This document shows, piece by piece, positions 9,399 to 21,441 of a stretch of 64,000 nucleotides of DNA. The translations under genes were made by a program, and so were the position numbers. Source of the stretch: Rhabdophis nuchalis. Taxonomy: Eukaryota; Chordata; Lepidosauria; Squamata; Natricidae. The stretch spans positions 83,949,215 through 84,013,214 of the forward strand of contig CM077646.1 in assembly GCA_039707465.1 (NCBI GenBank), read 5' to 3'. A model generated the notes under the pieces. The model ran no database searches, was not told the origin of the DNA, and saw nothing but the letters and a program-made list of their open reading frames with translations. Numbering within the stretch: the first letter of the stretch is position 1; every line of letters begins with the position of its first letter.

Positions 9399-12183
9399 TC
9401 ACCTGAACTAAGTAGAATGACCTGTGCCCAATAGAGATTTATTGACTTTCAACCATATTGAATAAATTCAATGGACTGTTGCTGTTTTGCTTCATTTGTC
9501 CTTAGCTCAATGCCTGAAAGCTGCATAATAGCTAATGACGAATGTGGCAGCACCAGATAAAATACAGGTTGTTTTCTTGCAGAGGACCCTTCTTTGAATA
9601 TTTCCTTCCTATGTCATTTCAGTCTGCAGATGGAAGAGCAATTCCTTAAACACCTTAATTTTAAAAGTTCAAATGTGTGCTGATTCAGTGCAGAAATTAA
9701 ATCTCACTTTCAGTCATATATAGCTTAATTATACTGTGCCAGGAACATAACACACGAAAGGAATTATGTACATTTCACAAGTGAAGTTCTTCTATCTTGG
9801 TTTTTTTTTAATGAAATAGACACCAGATGCAAATGTATAATACTGTTTAGGTAACAGCTTTTCATGACTGGATGAATTATCAAAATATAATTTGTGTTCT
9901 TCAGAGTGGACTACAGTAAGCACTTGCAAGAGCAAAGCAAAGCAAAATCTATCGTGAACAGAGCCAGTATTATCACATTCTCCAACTAATAGCAATAGGA
10001 TTTGGTATCAAAAGGTAGGCTTGGGAAACATTGGTATGGGACCAGATGTATTGCTCTTCTTCATTTTCTCTTTTACTGCTTCGGGTGGTGAGGAAGATAC
10101 AAAGTTCTGGTTCTTGCTCTTCTGTCCTCCCATTGATCAGGCAGACTTTGATTAGGTCCCTACACTGCATCCAATTCTAGCATGTTTGGAGGAGGAGTTA
10201 ATTCAGGATGGATAAAGTTTGTTACATCAGATGTCACCTCTCAGCTTCCTCATCCAGCACAGATGGTATACAAGAAGTCTTCTGGAAATGCTGTATACTT
10301 TAGCAAATAGTGTGAAATAAACCAAGGATAGCTAATTTAAAAAACACACTATGGTGCAAATAGCTCTTTGCAATGTATAAAACCAGTTTAAGAATTATTT
10401 CAAAATGAATATATTTTCTCTTTAATTCCAGGCATGTAGAAGAATTTAGCATTTCCCCCTTTCTTCTGTATCAGTTATGTATGGATCATTGTACTTTTCT
10501 ATTAAACATCAACTTAATTTATTAGATGAGTACAATATTTGTAAGGGAAAGAAGACGTATGTTACAGAGAGTCAATCTACCATTAAGGACTCAAAATTAT
10601 GGAGGGACAGATTATTCTTTTTTTTTTTTTTAAAGAGAAACTTTCTAACATCCATACAATCTTCTAAAGACTAAATGGAAATAGAGCAGCTGAATGACCT
10701 TCATATCTGATACATTGTTTTGAATAGCTCATAAACAGTCTTTTCCCACTAAAACATGTCTTAAATAAAGCTCAATATCCACAATGGAAAAATCATCAGT
10801 TTCCAAGATTATAGCAGACAGAAAAAAATGTTAAGTGTGTAAATAATGACCATCTGGCATATACAATTAATTTGGGGTAAACTGAATAAATGGGTCAAGG
10901 AGACACTTACGAAATGAAGCTAATTTCTTTTTAGAGTGCTTCTTTTAGAGTGAACTATTGAAGAAAATCAAGCAATTTGACAATTATTCCCAGCAGAGTC
11001 TGTTTTATTTCTCCATAATATGTTAACATATGTTTTAGGAATGCACTAGTTGCTTAACAGAATTAATACCCTTATTCAAATGACTTAAATTCAATTTGTA
11101 AAAAGCAAGACAAAAAATGAGGAACTTAAATGTTGCTTATTTAAAAACTCTTGTTTAATGATTGCAGAATGAGTAGCCTTTTTAAAGATAATTCACGTTT
11201 CAAAATTAAAGATTGAGCAGAATGAAATCTAGAAACCATAAGTGAAACAAAAATTAGCAAAACTATTAAGGTTAAATTAGACATCACAATAATAGCTTGC
11301 ATGCAATTAGCATTCTGGATGTTGCTTGCCTTTGCAATAGGCTGGATGACATTATTTTAGCCCTAAGTATTAAGATTTAAGGATAGATTTTCAGATGCTT
11401 CCTAGCTCTATATGCCCTTTCTAAAAATAGATGTTATGCAAAACACTGAAAAGAGTGGGCTGTTATGGTTCTATTAAAACAGTATTGTCAGGTGTTTGGC
11501 TAACAGTGATGCAGGTTTTTTATTTTAATGGCAGCCACTTAAAAGCAAATATATCCATTTTTAGAAAGATCATTTTAGAGACAGAGTTAAGAATCACTAA
11601 AACCAACACATCCTTTGGACAATCTCCATGGTTACTTCAGAGGCTGTTCAAGGGATGCTCAAATTAGATGCTTGAATTCTGCTAACATGCTTTGCAAAGT
11701 TTGAAGGACCCTCATAAGCCTTTAATACTTAATGCTAGCTTTCTATTTTTTAGACCTTGTATTGAATATCTAGTTGATGGGAGCCAGAAATCTCATCCCA
11801 GTCATAAGTTCATTGGTTTGGACTATTTATATGTCTAAAAAAGAGCAGCAATAAACATAAGAGTTCAATCATATGTAAACCAGAACTATGAAGAGAAGAC
11901 CAATCCAATATTCTGAAAGAGATCTGATTTTTATAGCTTGCTCTGCAGTTATTTTAAACTTGACTCCATGAGTAGATTGGGAATGATCCTTGAAAACATG
12001 AACTCACACCTCCTACAGCAATGCTTATGGAAGCAAGGGAGTGAATTATGTTTGCCTATGTGCGATTATTCTGTGAAAAATCTACAGATTAGTCCAAGAA
12101 TGCTTAACTATGATTCTTTAAAATTTGAATTACTATAACGTTATTATTTTGGGATGAAATGTAAATATGCAGTGATGGTAGTC
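9399..12183. other. Intronic, nothing recognised
   Basis: About 2.8 kb of AT-rich sequence with a short poly-T run near 10,619-10,632. I recognise no mobile element, exon or RNA gene. Confidence 0.5.
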
Positions 12184-12191
12184 CTGTAGGG

Positions 12192-12682
12192 CAGGGGTCC
12201 CCAACCCCTGGGCCGCGGACCGGTGCCGGTCCCTGGCTTGATAGTAACCGGGCCAGAGTGAGCGGCAGAGAGAGTAGTACAACTCTTAGGAAAGTGTAGC
12301 AAATGCTCCGCTATCCTGGCGGCTGGCCCGGGGGCAGGACGGGGCAACGGCCTGCATTGGGGGGGTTCGGGGCACCACCTGGCCCTGTGCAGGGAAAAGG
12401 GGCTGCCAGGCCCTCCTGCCCGGGACGCAGCCCGTCCTTCCCTGCCCCAGCTGAGGATCCTTCACCCGGGACCCCTGGCAGCTTTCCCGCTCGGTTGCAT
12501 GCAAGGCACCCTCCCCGGGTGGCTTTCCCACGAGATGCGGGTTCCCGCCTTGGGTTCCACGTGACTGCCAAATGCGTGCGTGGCCCACGTGACTCGACTC
12601 ACCCACTGGAGGCTCCCACCGGTCCGCGGATTTTTTTTTACATGAAACCGGTCCCTGGTGCCAAAAAGGTTGGGGACCCTTG
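12192..12682 (+). mobile_element. hAT-type non-autonomous element, 491 bp, GC-rich
   Basis: Ends are CAGGGGTCCCCAACC and GGTTGGGGACCCTTG, nearly perfect inverted repeats. The exact 8-bp duplication CTGTAGGG lies at 12,184-12,191 and 12,683-12,690. Subterminal segments (GGACCGGT, CCGGTCCCTGG) also occur inverted. The GC-rich interior is open in several frames, but no transposase motif is seen, so those frames are not called. Confidence 0.9.
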
Positions 12683-13014
12683 CTGTAGGGGAAAGCTAAA
12701 TTTAGTAATTAACCTTTTACCTCTTAAATAATCAAATAAATCATTCATTCTGAAATGCATTGGACTGGGGTTTATTTAACAATAATAATACAGATAACAA
12801 TGGTAATCACCAAAAACATGTAATCTTCTAGTTGTAGATAGGCTCGAAAGAACACATAATGGCCAAAAATCGTGTTATCTGGAAAGACATTTCAGACATG
12901 GTGAAGCTCTGCTATTCTTTGGGCACCACCCATCCTCAGCCTAGTTTAAACTCTGCTATTCTTTGAAAATCTCAGATCCTGAGCCTGATCCCGCATTAGC
13001 TTCCAAGGCCAGAC

Positions 13015-13290
13015 AAGGCAGAACAACAGAACAGAATAATAGTGTTGGAAGGGATTTTGGAGGTCTTCTAGTCCAAACCCCTCCTTAAAGCAGGAAACTA
13101 GTCTACACCATTTGAGACAAACGGTACAGTGTGTTGGAGCACTCACAACTTCTGGAAGCAAGTCATTCCACTGATTAATTGTTTTAACTGTTATGAAATT
13201 GCTCCTTAGTTTCTAGGTTGGTTCTTTCCTTGAATGGTTTGATGCCATATTTAATTTGGCTTTAACAGGATCCTACTGCTAGGTAGTAAA
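13015..13290 (-). mobile_element. CR1 LINE 3' end fragment
   Basis: The minus-strand reading matches the CR1 3' terminus: TTGGAGGTCTTCTAGTCCAA on the plus strand, followed by the reverse complement of the NQWN/LPEVV coding segment. It is diverged and has stops. Confidence 0.75.
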
Positions 13291-13547
13291 AAAAAGATGG
13301 CCATGCTTTTAAAGTTACCTTTCAGCATAGTACACGTCAGTGTTTATAAACGTTGGTGACTTAAAAGATTTTATTCATTTTATTAATTTATATGCTGCCC
13401 TTCTCACTATGAAACAACTGCGTTTGCTGGGGGATTCTGGGAGTTGAAGTTCATACATCTTCACATCACTAAGATTGAGAACACAAGTAGTTATATAAAT
13501 AAATATAAATCATCTTTATTATTAGTTTATTATCAAATTAACAATAT

Positions 13548-13900
13548 AGGTAGTTCTTGAGTTATGACCATATTGAAGCCCGGTTATAACTAATGATGGT
13601 AGTAAAGCAGGTGGGTCACATGACCAACCTGATTTTATGACTCTTTTTGCAGTGGTCATAAATAAACCAACGCTTCACTATGGAAGTAAATGCCAATTTT
13701 TGACAAAACTGTTGTAAAATGAATCATATGATCACAGGATGCTGCAGCCATAAATATGGGCTGGCTGTTGAGCTCCCAGCATGCAGTCAAATGATGGAGA
13801 AGGCAATAATTGTAACTATAAATATCCCCTCAGGTAGCTCCATTTGAATGTAGAATGGCCAGTAAGTGACCCATTGTAAGTCAAAATATCTGTAGTGTAA
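13548..13900 (-). repeat. Interspersed repeat with short inverted ends, possibly related to family A
   Basis: Starts ATAGGTAGTTCTTGAGTTAT and ends near CCCATTGTAAGTCAAAATAT, ends similar to family A. The interior differs and includes ATGATCACAGGATGCTGCAG and a stretch of duplicated GGTCATAA-like motifs. It may be a distant relative or a composite. Confidence 0.5.
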
Positions 13901-13912
13901 CATTTCCTAGAC

Positions 13913-14262
13913 CAGTGATGGCGAACCTATGGCTAGTGCACAGGTGGCACACAGAACCATTTCTTAGGGCACACAAGGCATTGCCCTGTCAGCACTAGTT
14001 TGCATGTGTGCGCTGGCCAGCTGATTTAGATCTTCTTTTGAGGCTGTTTTTCGCCCTCCTGAAGCCTCCGGAGGTGGGGAGAGGAGGCTGTTTTCACCTT
14101 CCCCAGGCTCCTAGAAAGCCTCTGGAGCCTGAGGAGGGTGAAAAAAGCACACCAAAAGTAGGGGTAACACACATAGCATTATGGGTGTGGCATGCCCACT
14201 CACGACCCCCCTGCGCTCTCCCCGCTTTTGGCACATGAGCCAAAAAAGGTTAGCCATCACTG
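13913..14262 (+). mobile_element. hAT-type non-autonomous element, 350 bp
   Basis: Ends CAGTGATGGCGAACCT and AGGTTAGCCATCACTG are inverted repeats. The exact 8-bp duplication TCCTAGAC lies at 13,905-13,912 and 14,263-14,270. The same family, by its ends, is at 49,018-49,497. Confidence 0.92.
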
Positions 14263-14285
14263 TCCTAGACTGCTGTCCTCTAGAT

Positions 14286-14403
14286 CAGGGATGTCAAACT
14301 GGCGGCCTGCGTCATGCACAGGCCACACCCAAGCTAGCTTCATAAAGGCAAAAAGCATCGCAAAACATCACGTGATGACTATGTCATGAGTTTGACACCC
14401 ATG
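14286..14403 (+). mobile_element. hAT-type short element, 118 bp
   Basis: Ends CAGGGATGTCAAACTGG and AGTTTGACACCCATG. The 8-bp flanks CTCTAGAT (14,278-14,285) and TTCTAGAT (14,404-14,411) match at 7 of 8 positions. It lies only 15 bp from the previous hAT element's right duplication. Confidence 0.85.
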
Positions 14404-14464
14404 TTCTAGATGCATTGGATATTCACTATAGTGAAACATCATTCACTATAATGAATATTGAAGG

Positions 14465-14830
14465 CAGGTAGTCCTTGACTTACAACAGTTCATTTAGTGA
14501 CCGTTCAAAGTTACAACCTCACTGAAAAAAGTGACTTATGACCACTGCAGCATTTCCATGGTCACGTGATCAAAATTCAGGCACTTGGCAACTGACTCAT
14601 ATTTATGACCAGTGTCTCAGGATCACGAGATCCCTTTTTGCGACCTTCTGACAAACAAAGTCAATGGGGAAGCAAAATTCACTTAACGGCGGTGCTAACT
14701 TAACAATTGCACTGATTCACTTAACTGTGGCAAGAAAGATCGTAAAATGAGGCAAAACTCCAGTAACAAATGCTTCATATAGCAACATAAATCTTGGGCT
14801 CAATTGTGGCTATATGTTGGGGAGTACCTG
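14465..14830 (+). mobile_element. TA-flanked short element, family A
   Basis: Starts CAGGTAGTCCTTGACTTACA and ends GGAGTACCTG followed by TA. The interior matches the copy at 8183-8564 throughout. The left TA is not preserved. Confidence 0.75.
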
Positions 14831-15028
14831 TACAGTAAAAGTATGTGTTAAACAGGTGGATGTTTGCACTATTAATTAATATAAATGTTTCTTTTGGCTC
14901 CATCATCCTTCCCTCTTTTTTTTAGGCTAAACCCATAGTTTTCGACATGTTGAGACCTCCATTTTTCCATACATAAGCAAGATTACTGAAGATCGCTTCA
15001 AGGTCTGATTTTGCCTACCTTTGGAATA

Positions 15029-15820
15029 TAGATAGTTCTCAACTTACAACTGTTTGCTTGGTGACTTTTCAAAGTTATAACATCACTGAAAAAGTGACTG
15101 TTCTACCATCTCCATGGTCACATGATTTACATTTGGATGCTTGCCAACTGACTCACATTTATGATATTTGCAGTGTCCCGGGATCATGTGATCACCTGTT
15201 GCAACCTTCTAACAAGTGAAGTCAATGGGGAAACCAGATTTAATTAACAACCATGTTGCTACCGTATTTTTTGGAGTATAAGACACACTGGAGTATAAGA
15301 TGCACCAAGGTTTTGAAGAGGCAAATTAAAAAAAAAAGTTTTTGCACTCTGCAAATCTCCCAGAAATGAGCTGTTTTTCATGAAAATGGGCCTGTTTTGT
15401 TTTTTGTTTTTCCCCCCAAAAAGGGCACGGATAGCCTTTAGGACGCTTATAGAGTGCTCCTGGGGACTGGGGGAGGCAAATTGAGCAAAAAATGGCCTGT
15501 TATTTGCTCATTTCTGCCCTCCCCAGCCCCGAGGAACTCTCTGAAACCTCCTACAAGCTATGCATGGCCATTTTGGTGAAAGGTTGGGGTTTCGGGAAGG
15601 AAAAATGCTGTATTCACTGTATAAGACGTACCCAGATTTTCAGCCTCTTTTTTGAGGGAAAAAGGTGCATCTTATACTGCGAAAAATACAGTAATTTATC
15701 AACTGCAGTAACAAATGTGACAAGAAAAGTCATAAAATGGGGCAAAACTCACTTAACAAATTTCTCACTTGGCAACATAAATTTTTGGTTCAATTGTGAT
15801 CATAAGTTGAATACTACCTG
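15029..15820 (+). mobile_element. Family A element interrupted by another element
   Basis: The left part (15,029-15,261) and right part (15,691-15,820) together equal one normal family A copy, ending in AAGTTGAATACTACCTG. The 429-bp insert at 15,262-15,690 separates them. Removing the insert and one TA restores GTTGCTAATTTATCAACTGC, which parallels the uninterrupted copies. Confidence 0.85.
15262..15690 (+). mobile_element. Tc1/mariner-type short element nested in family A
   Basis: Ends CCGTATTTTTTGGAGTATAAG and CTTATACTGCGAAAAATACAG are inverted repeats. TA flanks both sides (15,260-15,261 and 15,691-15,692). Near each end GTATAAGA-type motifs repeat. No transposase is encoded; an open frame at 15,492-15,872 crosses the right boundary and is not real. 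Confidence 0.88.
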
Positions 15821-17288
15821 TTTTGTATATAGGCCAATTAATAAAATTAATATATTGATCTCAATAACCTGATGTGTTGTCTGTGTACACACAGAAGGTT
15901 GGGGAAACTGAATTTTAATATTCCAACTAGCCCAATGCACACTGACATTCTATTGACATCTTTCCATTGTAAGTATAAATTACATATATATTTTTTCACA
16001 AGCTTCCTTATCATTTTATTTAAACAAGCTGCTTTCCCATGAGTTAATGCTTTGTCTCAGTTACCACATACATGGGTGGGGTGGAGAAAATTGCTCATTT
16101 CAATTCACAGTTGTCATCATAGCCATTCATTACCTAGTCACACAACAGTAGATAAGAAGGTTTAAAAATTTTAGATACCGCTTTATTTTCCAGAATAATT
16201 TTGTTCAAGAGGTTTGACCACCTTAATAAATTAATGCCTAAATACCTAAGTAGCACTGGAGACCATAAGTAGTGAAACTAAAATGTTACCTTTCAGATAA
16301 ACATAGATTAATAGCAATAAATCATCATTTATTCTTAATGTTCATTTGGAAGATCTTAGATCACTAATATTTTTAGCCTAACTTTAATTGTTTTCCTTCT
16401 CTTTCCCTCCTTTTTAATTTAAAAGTAAATATTAACCTACCGTAAATACAAGTTACTCACTATTGATTTCTCCTATCAAGAAAACTATATTTAAAAAAAT
16501 CTCATTATGTATAACTATCCCATATCAAGATACCTAATCTCTTTTAGATACCTCTATTTCTCCTAAACATTTCTCTTTCTGTGTTGAAGACACAATCTAT
16601 TATTTTCACAATATTCTTACATTGTCCTGAGAAATGTTATTGCACAGCTAACACAAATATTGCAAGGAAAAAGAAAGCAAAACATTTCCACTGGGCACCT
16701 AAGCCAATCCTTCCTTGAAAGAATTGCGCTATTTCATGTAACTATTTAAACATTAGATGTTGTATCTGATTTAACAGAAAGAGTCAGAATACACCTTAGG
16801 AACTATTCCTCCTTACGCAATATCCATTTGGTCATAACAACAGGCAGAGAAGTGATAGTGCACGCAATAATGTATCAAAAAAGATTACCCAGCTAATCAG
16901 AGCAAGGTGCAGACATATTAGAATTGCAGGATCCAATTTGGGTCATCCTGGGACACCTATATTTGCCTTCATTTGTCATATTATTATGGAATGAGACTTA
17001 TCAACTTGTATTTGTAATACAGCAAAAAGAAATCAACCTGCAAGTTTAATTAACCAGGACATTTTTAATGTTTGCATTATGCCATTGCATTGGGGGAAAG
17101 GAAAAGAATGTATTAATTTAGACTGCTCTCTTTCTGAGTTTGGGGGAAATCCAGTCATTTAATGCATATATGGGAACGCAAATTGCAGATAGCACCATTA
17201 ATACTCTTGCAAAATATGGTTCTATCAGTATACCAATGTTTAAATGGTTGGTATAATGTGAAAGAGGTTATCGCTTTGTATGTACATG
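15821..17288. other. Intronic, nothing recognised
   Basis: AT-rich sequence without identifiable repeat or exon. Confidence 0.5.
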
Positions 17289-17296
17289 AAATGTAT

Positions 17297-17606
17297 CAGT
17301 GGTTGCAGGCGGTATGCCCCAGTACGGGCGTACCGGAGCCTGCCCGGAGCACTGGGTACCATTCTGGTACGATGCTCTGGAGGGCCCTCCTGCCCGCCCA
17401 CGCTCCTTACCTTACGGTGCATATAGCGCCTGCATGACGCTCCACCAAACAGCTGGAGTGTCGCGGAGGCTTGTGGAGGTGTTGGTGGATGGTAAGACAC
17501 ATGCGCGCGCTGCACATGTCTATGCGTACGTTGCACGCATCCATGTGGACACCGCCGAGCCCGTTCCAACTGTACCGGTTGGAACGGGATCCAGAACCCA
17601 CCATTG
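17297..17606 (+). mobile_element. Probable hAT-type short element, CpG-rich
   Basis: Starts CAGTGGTTGC and ends ACCCACCATTG. The imperfect 8-bp flanks AAATGTAT and AAACGTAC match at 6 of 8. It is a compact GC/CpG-rich island in AT-rich DNA, and its subterminal GTACC motifs occur in both orientations. Multiple overlapping open frames here reflect composition only. Confidence 0.6.
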
Positions 17607-18617
17607 AAACGTACATACATAATTTATTAGCAAGACTTTGATTAAGTCTTTGGTCACTCTTAAAATTCAACCTTAGTCAGAGTTAGGACAAACCTATTAT
17701 TAAGTGCCATGTTTAATCATAAATATTAGTATAATAGATATAAGGAAGCAACTTTTTTTTTTAAGTGTTCCATTTAATTACATTATAAATGAAACATTAC
17801 CTTATATTCCATTAAATAAATAACGTTAAAATGTTATTTTAAAACATTTGAATTATTGGAGCCACAAACACTTCAGTGAGGATACATCCCTTCAACCACA
17901 GCCATGTTTGAATAGGACCGGTCTCTTGCATTTAGCAACTGATTCAATCATACATGTAGATCTATAAGGAAAGTTCTGGAATATCCAGTCATATTTTTCC
18001 AAAAGTCTTAAACTTGAAGGAACTTATGTCAAAGGGTTTTTTTTTTTAACCTACAATAACTTACTGTGAAGTCAGTAACTATTATTGACATGATCTGGCT
18101 GATTTGACTAAAGTTTTTTTTTAATGTCAGATGCTGTATAATATCAATTTACCCGTTTACTATTCAGCTGATAGACTAGTTTCCTCTTACATCTCTCTGT
18201 GACATTTCAAAAATTCCTCGTGAAATTAAAACTGCATAATTTTTAGAGCTAGAAGCTTTCTCTTAATCCTGAATTCTATATATAGTATTTCTCTACATTC
18301 TTTTAAAAATGATATTTCATTTTAAGTCCTACCACTTAAATGTCATTACCAAGCATTCTTTCCCTGCTTTTTTATCTGAAGTGAAACAAAGCACTACAGT
18401 GGACTTTTTTCTTCAAGCTTCGAAACTCATAGCAACCCCTAAAAAGATTTGCAGGATGAATAGGTAAAATGGAACAGCAGCAGCTTGAACAATCAGGTTA
18501 GATAGTGATGTGTGGTTCCTTTAAATTATTTGAAAATTACATGTAAACTAAAGTTATAATTGTAGAGAAAATGAATGTGAACTTGCACTTTAGACAGCGA
18601 GACTTTTGATTTTAAGA
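17607..18617. other. Intronic, nothing recognised
   Basis: AT-rich sequence with short poly-T runs. No feature supported. Confidence 0.5.
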
Positions 18618-18618
18618 A

Positions 18619-18657
18619 TCTGTGTGTGTGTGTGTGTGTATGTGTGTGTGTGTGTGT
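18619..18657. repeat. (GT)n microsatellite
   Basis: About 38 bases of GT repeats with one TATG interruption. Confidence 0.95.
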
Positions 18658-19471
18658 TCCAGCATAACTCTGGAATGCCCTCAGCAATTTCAACCAAACT
18701 TGGTAAACAGATGACTTACTCTGGAACAAAATACTGCGGAGGTAAGACACCCTTAAAACCCCTCCGGGTGTGTGTTCTATTAAGATACAGCCTGTTGTGC
18801 CTTAAAATGGATTCTACTGTACAACGCAGGAGAGTTGCCATGATAAGGGTTTCACAGTACAACATTAAAATTACATTTGGTCTGGACATTTTCCTCCTAT
18901 AAATAAATACTCGGGAAACACTGGGTTATCAATTAGTCAGGTGATATAAAGGAATTTAGTAAATCAAAGGGCATTCCTATCGTGGAGGTATGAAAGTGAA
19001 AACACTCATATCTAAGAAATGACTGGTCAAAGGTAAGTTGCATTTCAACTTGAGTATAACTGTGCAATCCTAATAAAGCAGAGTCTCAGATTATGAAGAT
19101 TGCAGTACTTGCATTTGTACAAACAGGAGTATCGAGTCTCATTCAGAGCTTCACCCGATTGCTTGAAAGCTGGGCAGAAACAAGTAGGGAGCCAGTACAA
19201 CCTGTTTTCCACTGGAGTTAGATACAGCTTCAGAGCCGTGCTTTGCCTTGATGAAATTTCACACAAGGCATCAAGACCTGCTTTGAGAAACAACACAGCC
19301 CCATTGCTTCTAAAAGCACAATGGAAGCAGCTGAATCGCTGTATTTCTGAAGCCTTTGATATTCTCATACCAGGAAGATGCCTTTGGCACATGGACAGAA
19401 ATCTCTTCTGAGGCTTCCAATCAGCTGCTGGAAATAAAGGAAGCAGCTTCTGTGAATCTGCAGCCTTCTCT
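18658..19471. other. Unassigned; overlapping open frames at 19,045-19,411
   Basis: Contains opposite-strand open frames of 103 and 115 codons at about 19,045-19,411, with no recognised protein motif. A consensus-like splice donor AAAG|GTAAGT occurs on the plus strand near 19,033. This is insufficient to call an exon. Confidence 0.3.
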
Positions 19472-19479
19472 GACTAAAG

Positions 19480-19673
19480 CAGTGCTTCTCAAATAGTGGG
19501 GCGGGCCCCCCAGGGGGGGCGCGAGGCTCCGTAAAGGGGGGCGCGTTTGACCTCGGCAGAGGTGTACTTATAACAATTTTATAGACAAATGATACTATTT
19601 ACAGTCGCGCGGGGGGCGCGAAATGTTTTCTTCTTCCTAGGGGGGCATGACAGAAAATAATTGAGAAGCACTG
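19480..19673 (+). mobile_element. hAT-type short element, 194 bp
   Basis: Ends CAGTGCTTCTCAA and TTGAGAAGCACTG are perfect 13-bp inverted repeats. The exact 8-bp duplication GACTAAAG lies at 19,472-19,479 and 19,674-19,681. The GC-rich interior has G runs and CGCG motifs. Confidence 0.93.
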
Positions 19674-19681
19674 GACTAAAG

Positions 19682-20651
19682 GAACCGCTGTGAAAGGTTT
19701 TTGGCAATCTCAGGCAAAACAAATCGCTTCCTCAACTCACTGAGACGAATCACACTAATGTTGCATACCCCTATTTTTCATTTAATTTGAGACTCTTTAT
19801 GCATTGAGATGAATGCCTAAAGCCACTTCTAGTATTATTGTTGTCTTTAAATACACATTCACACATCTTTACACTATAAGTCAGCGGTATCATCCTTCAT
19901 AACATAAACATTTCAGTTTCCTTTCCTTTTTCAAGGCAGTCAGTGGCTTGCAAGGGAAAATTTAAAAAAAAGTTTTCAGTATTTGAGTTTTACAGTTAGA
20001 TTTTGAAAAGTTTAAGCATATTTTAAACAGCTTTTTAAATTTGTATTAATTCTCCTCAGCTATATTTCAGAAACGTAGGATGACAGGCATTAATATGTTG
20101 AGGAACCTTTTATTGTATTGTGCAAAAGACATCTGCAGAAAATGAACTGGAAATGTACATTATTATAAACAAATGTACCAATTCCAAAATACATACAATA
20201 TATTTTATTGTTTATTAAAATATAGATTTTGTTTTAAACTTGTTGCTGCTTTAGTGATATTTTACATAAACACTCATAAAAATTCAAATTGACAGTGGCG
20301 GCTTATTGAATGTGGTAAAGGCCTTTGATGTAGTAGAGTAAAAGGTTTTGAAGCAAATCCTGGTCCAATATGGATCCCCCCTCCCCCCCATTTTTATCCT
20401 TTCTAATCCAATCAAATGTTAGAAAGAAAATATGCAATGATGTTTTGGAAACTGTCCACCCAGTCATCTGTCAATGGGGTAACTCACCCCAAACAGAATG
20501 GAACAGGCCAAATTTGATAGGGGGGGGGGGAGGGGAAGAAACCGTCAGAAGAAGGATGGTTAAAAACTGGATCACAGGTAATCACCAATTCATTGTATGG
20601 GAGAAACAACTGGGCAGTTGTTTGAAATATTGCCAGCTGTTGCATTATAAG
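19682..20651. other. Intronic, nothing recognised
   Basis: AT-rich, with a run of G bases at about 20,521-20,532. No repeat family or exon recognised. Confidence 0.5.
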
Positions 20652-20755
20652 CCTGTTTTATCACTGATTTGGTGGAGCTGCTATTAAGGGGTTGGAAAGA
20701 ATTCCAGCAGTCACACACTGCAACTCTCCCCTTTTTTGATATTAACTGAATTAAT
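20652..20755 (+). repeat. ~100-bp segment, second copy at 21,174-21,275
   Basis: Shares TGATTTGG, TATTAAGG, GTTGGAAAGAAT, CAACTCTCCCCT and CTGAATTAAT in the same order with the copy about 520 bp downstream. Roughly four of five positions match by eye. It abuts a CR1 3' fragment on its right. Confidence 0.7.
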
Positions 20756-20845
20756 ACAATACAATACAATAGCAGAGTTGGAAGGGACCTTGTAGGTCTT
20801 CTAGTCCAACCCCCTGGGTGGGCAGGAACCTTATACCATTTGGAT
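20756..20845 (-). mobile_element. CR1 LINE 3' terminal fragment
   Basis: The plus strand reads AATACAATACAATAGCAGAG then TTGGAAGGGACCTTGTAGG, the reverse complement of the CR1 3' end, as at 25,341. Only about 90 bases remain. Confidence 0.82.
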
Positions 20846-20954
20846 AATGGGTCAGTCTAATCCTTCAGCCAAGATGTTTCGCTCTTCATCTATTGAAGTA
20901 TCCTATGCAAATCTTCAGGGAGGCTCTTTTGTCTTTTCTTCCATGGAGACAATA

Positions 20955-21439
20955 CAGATAGCCCTTGACTTACAACACAGTTGCTGTTCAGTTGCAACAG
21001 CACTGAAAAAAGTGATGACCGTTTTTTCACACATACCATCATCATGCAATCAAAATTCAGACCCTTGACAACTAACTCATATTTATGATGGCTGCAGTAT
21101 CCTGGGTCACATGATCAGCTTTTGCAAACTTCTGACAAGCAAAGTCAATGGGAAAGCCAGATTCACTTACCAGCCTATTATTCCTGATTTGGTTACTGCT
21201 GTTATTAAGGAGTTGGAAAGAATCTCATAGTCATACTCCACAACTCTCCCCTATTGTATTATTACCTGAATTAATGTTGGGCTCTCTAATTAACTGTGTT
21301 ACTAACTTAACAACTGCAGGGATTCATTTAACAAATGTGACAAGAAAGGTTGTAAAATAGGGCAAAACTCACTTAACAACTGTCTTACTTAGCAACAGAA
21401 ATGTTGGCTCAATTGTGGTCATAAATCAAGGACTATCTG
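20955..21439 (+). mobile_element. Family A element with ~120-bp insert
   Basis: Starts CAGATAGCCCTTGACTTACA and ends AATCAAGGACTATCTG, flanked by TA on both sides (20,953-20,954 and 21,440-21,441). About 21,171-21,292 is not part of other family A copies and contains the second copy of the segment at 20,652-20,755. Confidence 0.75.
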
Positions 21440-21441
21440 TA

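Noticed and set aside
12303..12731. 142-codon open frame and opposite-strand frames
   Set aside because: Lie within or across the hAT element bounded by an exact 8-bp duplication; no transposase motif and frames extend past the element end.
17240..17620. Coding exon in the CpG-rich patch (126-codon minus-strand frame)
   Set aside because: The patch has hAT-like ends and imperfect 8-bp flanks; overlapping frames reflect composition.
19045..19411. Overlapping 103- and 115-codon frames on opposite strands
   Set aside because: No recognisable motif and no paired splice sites; kept only as unassigned sequence.
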